A DNA stretch of 64,000 nucleotides from Cryptomeria japonica (taxonomy: Eukaryota; Streptophyta; Pinopsida; Cupressales; Cupressaceae). The DNA lies in the NCBI RefSeq assembly GCF_030272615.1, contig NC_081406.1:116653783-116717782 (forward strand), given 5' to 3'. The translations under genes were made by a program, and so were the position numbers. Below, one piece after another: positions 25,964 to 35,825 of this stretch. The notes below the pieces were generated by a model that was not told the DNA's origin, searched no databases, and worked only from the letters and a program-made list of their open reading frames with translations. Position 1 is the stretch's first letter; every line of letters starts with the position of its first letter.

Positions 25964-28900
25964 ATGGCGACCCCAAAGGCGGGAGCATCCACCAGCCGCT
26001 CGGCTCTCATGAAAGAAGATCAGAAGACCGAAGAAGTGGAGACCAAGATCGTGTCTAAGTGGAGCAACATTGGAGATACCAACTTGGGGAACTTTAGCAC
26101 GAAGAAGTTCCGAGAGGTCCCTTACATCGGCAAGCCATCACCTGTCCCCCGGAGAATAATAGAGAGTGGCATCATCAAGGCGGCCGGTTTTCCTCCAGCT
26201 ATTCAGTGCCACGAGTTGATGATCGAGTGTGCCCGTCACTACAATCCACAGTCCAGGACAATTGTGTCCAATGAGGGAAACACTTTGGCGTACCTTTCAG
26301 AGGAAGCCATAAGTGAAGCCTTCCATCTTCCAGAGCACAGGGACATGATATACAAGAGCATTGAAGGAGCCAGATCAGTGTACGATGATGATCCAGATGC
26401 TTGCCTAAGCATAATCAATAAGAACTGGCTACTCAAGAGTCGTCCCCGTCTGAGCAAAGTACCGAACACACCGCATCGGATTGATTTCCAGGAGGAGTAC
26501 AGAGATTTGATTACCATGCTCAACAGAGTTACAGGAGCACCTCATGCCTTCTATTTTGAGAAGTGGATGTTTTACTTCATCCAGGTGATTGTTCAAGGAA
26601 AGGGTACGATACATTGGGCTAGGATAATTAGCCATTGCTTAGACGTACAGTTGAGAAGACTCAGGGCTACTAAGTCCTTCCACATGAGTTCATACGTCAT
26701 CTATGCCTTAATCAGGAGCGTTGAGTACGCAGGACTACCTTACAGAGGAGTGATTGGAAGAGGACCCGGCGAGGTCAGAGCTTGTGAATCCTATACCTAC
26801 TTGCATCATCCACCAGGGAAGAACTACAAGTTAGTCAATGATACTTTCACGATGAACATCACAAGGACGTTGCAAGGAGGGATTCACAACAGATTATCTC
26901 AGGATGCCCAGGAGTTCATCAAGAGGTACGGTGCTTGGTTCATTCAGTTTCCCAAGTTCACTTACATTAGAGTGCATGGATGTCCTTTACCTCCATACAT
27001 GTTGCCGAGGTACCCGACAGACAGAATTGTGTTACTTGAAGTAACAAGGCAGTTGGCAGCATATGTGAAGGCATTCAGACACAGACATCAGAATGGAGTT
27101 CAGGTACCTATTATTTTGGGTAATTCAGTTGAGGTATGTCCTAATGTCTTAGCCATGGATGACGCAGAGAAGGAGTTAGCCTTGTATCCTTTTTCATCTT
27201 TTGCTTGGAGGAATAGTTTTGATCCACATGGACATTTAGAGGAGACGGTCGGTAGAAGATTTAGACATGAGCACCAAATTGAAGATTTTATGATGAATCT
27301 CCTAGATGATCTCGAAGTGAAACGAAAGATACGTTCTAGATTGCCTTTGGATTTCATCAGGAAATGTAAGATTTACAGAGTGGCCGACCAAGCTCAGGAC
27401 AACGGCAGGCACATCCAATCTTCATATGATAGAGAAAGCAAAACAATAAGTTTGAATTGGAATGAGCCCGAGGCCGTGGATTTAGATGATTTGATGGCAC
27501 CAGTCTTGTCTTGTACTCGCAGATGGGTAGACGTTCAGCATCAGAAGTTGAGAGAACAAGGCATAGCTATGTCTTTTACTTTGGAAGAAAAGCCAGCCGA
27601 AGGTGGAGCCAGTGTTAGTGAAGGCAATCCTAATCCTAGGAATTCCGGTGAAAGTAACCTTCGATGTGCCAGTGAGGGCAATCTCCATTCGAGAGGTTCA
27701 AAGAGAAAGGAAAGATCAGAAAAGAAAGAGTCTTCCAAGAAAAGTTAGGTGCCAACAAAGATCAAACACCAGGTACTTCTTCCAGACCAGAAGATAGGAC
27801 AATTCGAGTGGAAGAGTCCATGGAGTCGATGGTACAGAATGACAGACAGGAGGAAGGACAGGCACAGCATGTTTCGTCAGATGGATCTCTCCAAGATTAT
27901 GAGTTAGAAGAGGATAATGAAGTAACATCTCCTCCCAGACAAGAAGAAATAGTACATAAAGAAATTCAAGTTCAAGAGACAAGATCGAATATCCCAGATT
28001 GGTTGAAGGAAAGATTGACTAAGGTGATCGTAATTGAGGACGAGGACAGTGCAATTGATTTAGAGAGCCTTGTTGGACGTTCACATATGACAACAGAGAA
28101 GAAGAAGGCTACAAAGATGTCCAAGATGATTCGAGATGAGACTGGATCTAGAAAACTGCAGATAGCTACACCGGCAGCAGACAAATATGAAGGTGAGATC
28201 CTAGCAGAAGACTATCATATACAGACTATTGAGTTAGGACCATCCACAGCAGAGCAGACTTTAGATGATGCCACCGACACATTTGAGGCATTGAAGGACA
28301 AGCTTAGAGAAGAAGTAGAAAAGAATAGAAAGCTTGAGAGAGAGGTCGGTGCATGGAGGACTTATTTCAGTCACATCAATGAACCTTTGGGACGTCAGGA
28401 TCCAGTTAGATCACCAGTGCAAGCATTGCCCCTTCAATCGATCAGTGAAGCAGAAAGATTCAGGAACCTGGTCCAGCGTACATGTAGTTGGATGGATAGA
28501 TCTCATACAATGGCCATAGAGTTTGTTACAAGAATGTCGAAGATCATTCATCAAGCTATCCAAGTTCTTGAGATTATTCGCAGATTGATGGCAACAGTAG
28601 CTGCATTTGCCCATACCAAGGACGTTGTCATCCCTGTCTTGAAAGTAATAAGACACACATCCAGAAGAATTTTAACGCAGGAGAGGATCTTAGAAGGTGA
28701 TTCTCACAGTTTGTTTCAGTGGTCAACCTTACTCCATATAAAGAGTGTTCTCTTCGAGGACATCAGTGTTAGATGTGGTCAAGTTGAGGAGGTGATCAAT
28801 CCGATCCAGGACAGAGTATTTGAGGTACTTCGTACCATTCTTGGCAGAAGGATCGAGGTCGAGACAGATGTGGATATCCAAGAATTTGAGGATAGAATCA

Positions 28901-29184
28901 AGATCATCTTTCGCAAGGACGCAGATGTTACAGATGAGCAGTATGATCAGATGTATGCCACCATGCTCCTGATTGATAGAACAAAGGAACTTGAACTTAC
29001 TTGGGATGCAGCTCTTCTAGATGCATTTGATCAGGTTATCCACTTAGAAGAGAGTATCAAGAATCTTCCCGAGATTCCAAACACAGAAATCGAAGGAATC
29101 GTGACAAAATTCATTGCATATGCTAAGAAAGAGAATTGGAAAGGGAATAAGATTCTAGATGAAAGGTTGTTACAGATGACATGA
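25964..29184 (+). pseudogene. A3 LTR-encoded protein, split by one frameshift
   Basis: The A3 copy reads as two long frames: 25964-27748 (594 aa) and 27808-29184 (458 aa). Comparison with A2 and A4 shows the break is a single-base change near 27738-27748, in the AAG-rich basic linker (SSKKK), followed by TAG. Otherwise it is the least damaged copy. The N-domain contains RRIIESGIIKAAGFPPA, AEYGL-type segments and MLPRYPTDR. The C-half contains VIVIEDEDSAIDLE, a long coiled coil (about 28270-28370) and the shared RLLQMT end. Because both frames are long and near each other, it could be mistaken for a two-gene unit; the sister copies argue for one ancestral ORF. Role unknown; the basic linker and SUMO-like motif suggest a nuclear protein (inference). 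Confidence 0.85.
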
Positions 29185-29286
29185 CATCTTATTTCTCATT
29201 GGTTGATACCTCCTAGATTTTTGTGCCAAATTTAATATTTGGCTATGTATTTAATATTGTTCAGTAAAAAGGAGGTCATTTGTAAC

Positions 29287-29554
29287 AAACCCTAATTAGG
29301 GTTTAGGTGTCATGATCTTGTCCATTGATTTACTTTCAATCTGGACCTTTCATTGTAATTGGGGATGCTATTTATACCCCCATTTTTCATTTCATTTGGT
29401 AATAGTGAATAGTATAATAGAAGAATAGAGTAATAGTCAATAGTTAATGTGAGAGAGATTAGAGTTAGAAGCAATTTTTATTTTGTAGCAAGATTGAGTC
29501 TTGAAGAGAGAAATTCAAGCAATTGTTGTATATGATGACTTGGAAATCAATAAA
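29287..29554 (+). promoter_or_regulatory. A3 LTR core: double telobox, TATA box, poly(A) signal
   Basis: The palindrome AAACCCTAATTAGGGTTT (29287-29304) precedes gatgCTATTTATAcccc (TATA 29368-29376); AATAAA is at 29549-29554. The unit then runs to the CAACA terminus at 30246. This reads as U3 promoter, R of about 150-190 nt, and U5. It is the main argument that the whole 7.5-kb unit is an LTR and not a gene-bearing DNA transposon. Confidence 0.65.
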
Positions 29555-30251
29555 ATATTGAAGTTATGGTGTTTTGTTGCAAATTTCTTGAGTTATCTTC
29601 ATGGTTGTTGGATGTACTTGAATCACGCTCAATCAAAGTAGTTTGTTAATTTGAAAGACTAAGTGTGGGATTTGATATTTGGTAGGATTCGCAATCCAAA
29701 CCACTAGCTTCTTGCTGATTGTAGGAACGCCTTGCGTGGTCGACTGGAAAACATTTTGAGTCCTTAACCTTCAAGCATTTTCGTATCTAGGATATGTACC
29801 TTCGTAGTAGTGTCCTTGGTCTTTGATGCATTGAACACCATTATTACCTTAGAAGATCGCACTAATTTCAATTGAGTTGTTATCTTATGGCAAAATTGAA
29901 GTTGGTTGAGTCTTGCCAAATCTCATTCATGCTAAGTCGTTCATAGGGTTAGGCTAGATTAGACCTCTCAAACCCTATCTTTTGTTTTTTTTTGAAAGTT
30001 CCTTTTAGATTAGTAAAATCTTCGAGCCTTTGGAATCCGTAAGACGCCTTGGAGGAAACAGCAAATCACATCATACCACTAAAAAGCTTGTCCACACGTG
30101 GAGACCCCACTAAAAGAACCTTGGAGTCCATCTAACTGATCCTTTTTGCAGATCTTCAGCAGTTAGAGACTATTTTCTCAAGAGAGGATAAGATACCTAT
30201 TGGTATTTTATTCTGTGTATGATTGTGTACAAAATACACGTCAACAGGTCG

Positions 30252-30480
30252 TATCGATGAAAATCTGATATCGAGTAAGGCTTGGAATAACCCAATGACA
30301 TATATTTTTCACCGAAAGGAAGGATTTCCTAATAAGCAGATAGTATATCGATGAAAAGCGGTTTTCCTGATACAAAGCTTTCAGCGATCCCGAAAAAACA
30401 TAAAATAAGTTGTGTCGAGGAAGAATAACTTTCGATGAGAAATTAAAGAGCTCCACCGACGACAAAGGTTTCAACGAAAA
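30252..30480. repeat. Family B TCGATGA-rich array, right part
   Basis: This continues the array cut by A3, with tatcgatgaaaa, tatcgagtaagg, tatatcgatgaaaag, tgtcgaggaag, tttcgatgagaa and caccgacgac in quick succession. It ends about 380-400 bp before the family B ORF. Confidence 0.6.
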
Positions 30481-30863
30481 ACTAATTCACAGTCACTTCA
30501 GCTGAACATTGGTTCCCGCGAAGAAATTAAAAGCTTAAATTGAAAATGTCACATTTGCAATTAAGTTCAAACACTTGAGTGACTGTTGCACGCACAGAGA
30601 CATTAACTATTGTGTCCGATACAAGTTGCTCACGAGATTACAGCTAAATTGATCGAGTTTTCATGAGAACCAGATGATTGCCAAGATTCAGAAAGTTGCA
30701 GGAAGCTAGCTAAGGCTCGAAAGGAATAGCCCAAGCTGACAGAAGGAGTTTAACAATTCTCCAAGTAAGTGTGATATCCTGTATTGATTAAAGTTATAAC
30801 ACCATCATCTTCTTCTAAAAAGAGTAGGAAAGGAAAAGAATTAAACCCTGAAGAAAAACCCAA

Positions 30864-33800
30864 ATGACAGAAGAAAGAGGGAAGAGCTCTAGCTCAAGAT
30901 TTGTTAGACCAATGTCCAACCTCCAGTGTAAGGTCCAAGAAAATAAAAACTGAGGAAGAAGGACTAGAAGACAGATTTGAACATCTGGGAGACATATGGA
31001 CTGAGATCAAAGGACATGAGTTGTTTTTATTTGGTTACAAGAGAAGGGAAGCTCCTGAGCCCATAAGTAACCTGTGGAAGAGGAACTTAGGGAAACTGGT
31101 GGTGCCGAATGTATTTGTAGATGTTGAATTAATGAAAGCCCTAGCAGATTCCTATAATCCAGAAACCAAGACCATATATGATTACCGAGGAAATCCTATG
31201 GTGGCAATCAACAAACAGATAATTGATATGGTGTTTGATTTAGACTCGGATGTAGAGGAGAAGATTGACATGCAGAAATTGTCACAAGAGTTTTTCAATT
31301 TAGAGGACATCTATAGGAAATGGAGATTACCCATTCACCGGCCAAAGGTCGGAGGATCCTTAGTTCCTTTCAGTACAGCTGACAAGGTGCCCTTTGATGT
31401 CAACCAGTTTCATCCTTACTTCAAGTATACATACTATGTTGCAGCCCAAGTCTTAGGCTTAGAGGCTCATCCTCTCATGGACATTGGGGTTATGGTTCTA
31501 TGTGTTGACTTGCAATCAAAAGACCCTAGGCCGTTTGATTATGCCACTTATGTTGCAGAAGCCTTAAATCATGGGTTGGAAAAGTTAAAAGGAGACCTTG
31601 TAAATATTCATTTCTCCTTGTATTCTTTGTTGATGCATGTTATTCTTTATTGTGGACAAGAGTCCAATTTCTGGTCAGATGATTTTAGCATCAGAGCTTA
31701 TGATAAAAGTGGTTTGAAGAAACCAGTCCAATTGTGGGTCTCTGCATGGGATCAAAGATTTACAAACAACCAATATTGGCACTTCCAGGAATACTTTGTA
31801 AAACCACTCAGTGCAGCCCTCGGACAACATAGAGATTATACATTATCCCCTAAGATCAAAAGATTCCTCAGACCGAAAGATTTCTCTCCAGAGTCTCAGA
31901 TTGATCATAACTGGGGTGATTGGTACTGCCACCCTAATCATACAGAAATCAGAGTATTCGGGTATGAAGGGAAGCCATACATGCTCCCAATTACAGTACC
32001 AAACAGGGTGGCTAGTTTGGAGATTGTAAGACAATTGTCTGCTGTCAGTGCCAAACATCTCACAGACTTTGGTAAACAATCTATTGTGCTAGGGTTGCTA
32101 GTATTTTCTGATTTTATTGTTAAAAGTTCCAAAAGTTATCATTTACTCCAGGGTAAGTTAGATTATTATGGCATGACTCTGGGTAGTCCTAGAGAGAACT
32201 TTGATCCTGAGGGATATGTGAAAGCTGCAAAAACATCTCAGAAACTAAGGGCTGGAACACATATGGCTCAAATGCCAGATGATTTAATCAGGAATCTTGA
32301 AAGGGAGGAAGCTAAGGCCTTGAGAGAAAGATTTGAGACGACTTGGGAGGCTTTCAAGTGGAAGAGAGTGAGGGGGAAAGTGGATGGAAATTTACTTGGA
32401 GATCTCCAAGACCCCTTGGAAGTAGCTAAAAAACTGCTTCAGCATGAGGCAGAAATTATGCATAGAGTGCCCCCACAGTTTCTCCATTTTATCAAAACTG
32501 GAAGAGACAGTGAGCCATTGGCTCACATGTCACCAAAATCAACTGCTAGTAGCATCCCTGCTGACTCCCCTAGAGAAGACTATCCCCCTGGCTTTGAGGT
32601 AGAAATGGATATGGACACTGGTGAATTCAATATCAGGGAAGTGGTTGATATAAGAATGACAGAACATGAAGATTTTGTTGCAGAAGAAGGGTTCACTTCC
32701 TCAAAGGAATTCCTTTCATTCTTATACCAGTACAAAGGGGCTCATGTGAGAAGAATTATGGCTGGGAAACCAAAAGAAGAGCAGATGAAAAGGTTGCAGG
32801 ATGAGATTGATATTCTCATGAAGGATATGACCCCTGAAAAGGGGAGGAAGATGCTAAAAGAGGCTGGTGCCATTATCTTTTCAGGTTGGGACATGAGTTC
32901 AGCACTTATGTTTGACAGGTTTCTAAAGAAGCAAGACCCGAACCAGCAGGTATTACCCCAAGAAGTGGATAAGTTGTTCACAAGTTCAGGATATGACCCT
33001 GATCAAAAGGCTCTTTTGCAATGGGCACTGTACCCGAAAGGGAAAAGGCCAATTATTATGGATACAGAAGAAACCTTTGGACATCTTATGGTTCATCAGG
33101 TAGGGAAGACAGACCCTAGGGTCACAGCAAAATTGAATTTAGATGTAGCCAGGCTAAATGTGGATCAGACAGAATTTTTGGTTAGGGAAAATATTACTTA
33201 TAAGGGTTTATATGAAAAGACTAAAGATGAGAATCAGAGGCTACAAACAAAGATACTGCAGCATGAGATAGGAACTCCCATAAGTGAATATGCTGCATAT
33301 CCCACAGGTCGAAGCTTGGATGATATTTCAGATGCCTCGTACTAGAAATACAAAGTAGAAAAGGCTACCAAGCAGGTTGAAGATATGAGGCAAAAGATGT
33401 ATAAGGTGGTCAGTGACATAATTGATCACAGGTTTAAATCAATGATGCCTGCTGCGGAGAAATATTGGTTTACATATACTGGAACTATAAAGGCTTTCGA
33501 TCAGCATAAGCAGCTTACATCCAGAGTCAAAGGGATCACTGATGTCATGCCAGAGGAGCAGGCAGAGATTGATACTTTTGCAAGACCCCATGAAGAATTC
33601 GGGAGTATGCTGGAAAAAGAAATACAAACTTTGGATAAAGGGAATACCCCTAGGGTGCCCTCTTTTTATAGAGAAGGTATATTGACTACCTTGGATCAGT
33701 GGAAAACAGAATTGGTAAATATCAAGGAGCAATCATTTCAGGAACTACAAAAGAAAGAAGACCCGACTGCATTAGCGAATTACATCCTGTCGGGATACAA

Positions 33801-33927
33801 TATACAAGAGCTTGAAATGAAGAAGTTGGTTGACACTGTCAGGCTTTACAAAGATGACAAATATACCGAACACATGGGAATGTTTAGTCTTCTTGTGTTT
33901 AGATTAGTTAACAAACGGTCTACCTAA
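30864..33927 (+). pseudogene. Family B protein, distant relative of the family A protein, lightly decayed
   Basis: A frame of 1,009 codons runs from 30901 to 33927, broken once by TAG at 33343-33345; the frame continues unchanged after it. The true start is probably the ATG at 30864 (MTEERGKSSSS), joined by a one-base shift in an A-run near 30940-30950. The protein aligns by eye with family A at three places: a segment matching FTYIRVHG (HTEIRVFG), the PYMLP block with RVASLEIVRQLSA, and RENFDPEGYV (RESFDPHGYI in family A). The upstream VDVELMKALADSYNPETKTI matches ELMIECARHYDPQSRTI. The C-terminal half is helical, with a coiled-coil-like stretch near 33210-33260 (YEKTKDENQRLQTKI). Its length is close to that of the family A protein. 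I see no zinc knuckle, protease, integrase or RT motif. Function unknown. Confidence 0.75.
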
Positions 33928-33965
33928 TTGATGTATAAACAAAAGGACACATCTTTTGTCATGAC

Positions 33966-33992
33966 CCTTCGTTTACATATATAAAGCGAAGG
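33966..33992 (+). promoter_or_regulatory. TATA-bearing palindrome after the family B ORF
   Basis: CCTTCG at 33966-33971 pairs with CGAAGG at 33987-33992, and the loop holds TATATAA (33978-33984). It lies about 40 bp after the ORF stop. In family A an LTR-type TATA box lies at the equivalent place, so this is probably the family B LTR core promoter. A short A-run (34009-34020) follows. Confidence 0.45.
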
Positions 33993-34770
33993 ATTTTTGT
34001 ATAAAAAAAAAAAAGAGTTCAAGGAGATAGAAACGGGGCTTTGGGGCTAATCAATTGTAGTCGAAGATCGGAGAATTAATACGAGATCAGATCTCTGTTC
34101 CTATTCTAAATTTGCAGAGTATTCTTCTTTGTGGCATTTGTGTGTGATATTATCATAGTAGATAAGATTGTTTATATTCTTTCAGTAAAGTATTCATTTT
34201 GTGTTATCTCAAATTGAATTAAAAGATTTATCTGTGGATTGTAATTGTTCCTGATAATTCTTTCTTGTGTGGTCTCATAAGGTTTGGGTTAAGTACACAC
34301 AAGCAATTTAATAATGCAAGTGATTAACTGAGCTCATAAGGGAATAACAATTGACAGACCTATAAGGGATAGGTTTAATTATTGTCTCATACGGTATATA
34401 TTAAGTCCCTAAAGAAGTAACTGACTCTGTAGCCCGAAAATATAAAAGGCACTGATCATTAAGTTCAACCCTCATTACAATTTACAAAGTTCATAACTGA
34501 ACAAACAATAATAGGAATAGTTGAGTAGGGAATATAGAGTAAGTCAGCAATAGTGTAAAATTCTAAGCACAAAGATCAGATAACTTCTACAACAACAATC
34601 TTGAACTCATCTGCTATATCTCTATCCTAGGAACTTATGCCATTCTGAGATAGGAGGAAGCCAGATCAAGATATTTAATCTGCTATAAAAGGCACTAGTC
34701 ATTGAAAACAACTAGAGAGTAGGTATACCCGCCTAGGTCCTGCAGAGCCTAAAGTGAGAGAGTTAGTAAC
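33993..34770 (+). other. Family B 3' flank, probable R/U5, no gene
   Basis: No ORF of note. The sequence has the look of an LTR downstream part (T-rich ttctttgtgg, tttcagtaaagtattcatt) and includes two short repeats of tataaaaggcact (near 34440 and 34684). It is cut by A4 at 34770 and continues from 42265. The right end of the family B unit was not found. Confidence 0.4.
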
Positions 34771-35462
34771 TGTTGACGTGTATTTTGTACACAATCATAC
34801 ACAGAATAAAATACCCAAGGGTACCTTATCCTCTCTTGAATAAAACCTCTGATTGCTGAAGATGTCGCAAAAAAGGATCAATCAGGGTGACTCCAATGTT
34901 CTTTTATGTAGGGTCTCTACGTGTGGATAAGCACCAGTGGTCGTTGTGAATGTTGTTTCATCAAGGGGCCTTACGTATCCGAGCTGCAGGAACAAGATTT
35001 CCCTAAACTAACAAGTTCTCAAAAAAGATCAAAAGGTAGAGTTTGCAAGGGATAAATTCTAATCTAATCCTAAGAATGACCCAATGTAGGCTAGACTTGG
35101 TAAGATTCTACCAATTTCAATATTGCCATGAAATAACAACTCAACTGAAATTGATGCGATCTTCTAAGGTAACAAATGATCTTTCAATTCATCAAGGATC
35201 ATAGACACTACCACAAAGGCACATATCCAAAGCTCAATGACAATTGAAGGTTTAAGTAATTCGAGTTTCTCCAGTTGACCACACAAGGCGTTCCTACAAT
35301 CAGTAAGAAGCTAGTGGTTTGGAACGTGAATCTCACCAAAGATCAAGTCAATCACTTTAGTCCTTCAAACTTAAATACTACTTTGACTGAGAATGATTCA
35401 AGAAAGTAAACAACCATGAAGATAGCCACAAGAATTGCAATAAAACACCATAACTTCAATAT

Positions 35463-35711
35463 TTTATTGATCTCAAAGCCAAAATAGACAACAATTGCTT
35501 GAAATTCTTTCTTCAATGCTCAATCTTGCTACAAAATAACTTTCTTCTCCAAAAGCTCTAAACTTCTAACTATTTCTTATTGCTAACTATTCTCTAATGA
35601 CAAAATGAAAGTGAGTGAGGGTATATATAGCATCCTCAATTACAATGAACGGCCCAGATCAAAAGAAGATCAACGGCTGAGATTCTGACACCTAAACCCT
35701 AATTAGGGTTT
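35463..35711 (-). promoter_or_regulatory. A4 LTR core: double telobox, TATA box, poly(A) signal
   Basis: Sense order: AAACCCTAATTAGGGTTT (35694-35711), tatatata (35622-35629), AATAAA (complement of 35463-35468). The arrangement and spacing are the same as in A1 and A2. Confidence 0.65.
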
Positions 35712-35825
35712 TATTACAAAAGTTCCCCTTTTATTGAACAATATTAAATGCATAGCCAAATATTTAATTTGGCACAAAAATCTAGGAAACATAGACCAAT
35801 GATAATTAAGGTGCCATGTCATCAT

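Larger units (their letters stand above)
22743..30246 (+). mobile_element. Family A copy A3: giant solo-LTR-like unit, plus strand
   Basis: The unit starts TGTTGTGACCATTTCACACA and ends ACACGTCAACA. The duplication ggtcg is at 22738-22742 and 30247-30251. Length is 7,504 bp. Sense order: terminal hairpins (gtgaccatttcac; gccccat...atggggac), palindrome array 23187-24970, TATA 25295-25304, ORF 25964-29184, double telobox 29287-29304, TATA 29368-29376, AATAAA 29549-29554, then about 690 nt to the CA end. This is the clearest copy for reading the architecture in the forward direction. It sits inside the TCGATGA array of family B. Confidence 0.9.

Noticed and set aside
25964-29184. Two separate genes in A3
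   Set aside because: A2 and A4 show one continuous frame through the linker; A3 has a one-base shift there.
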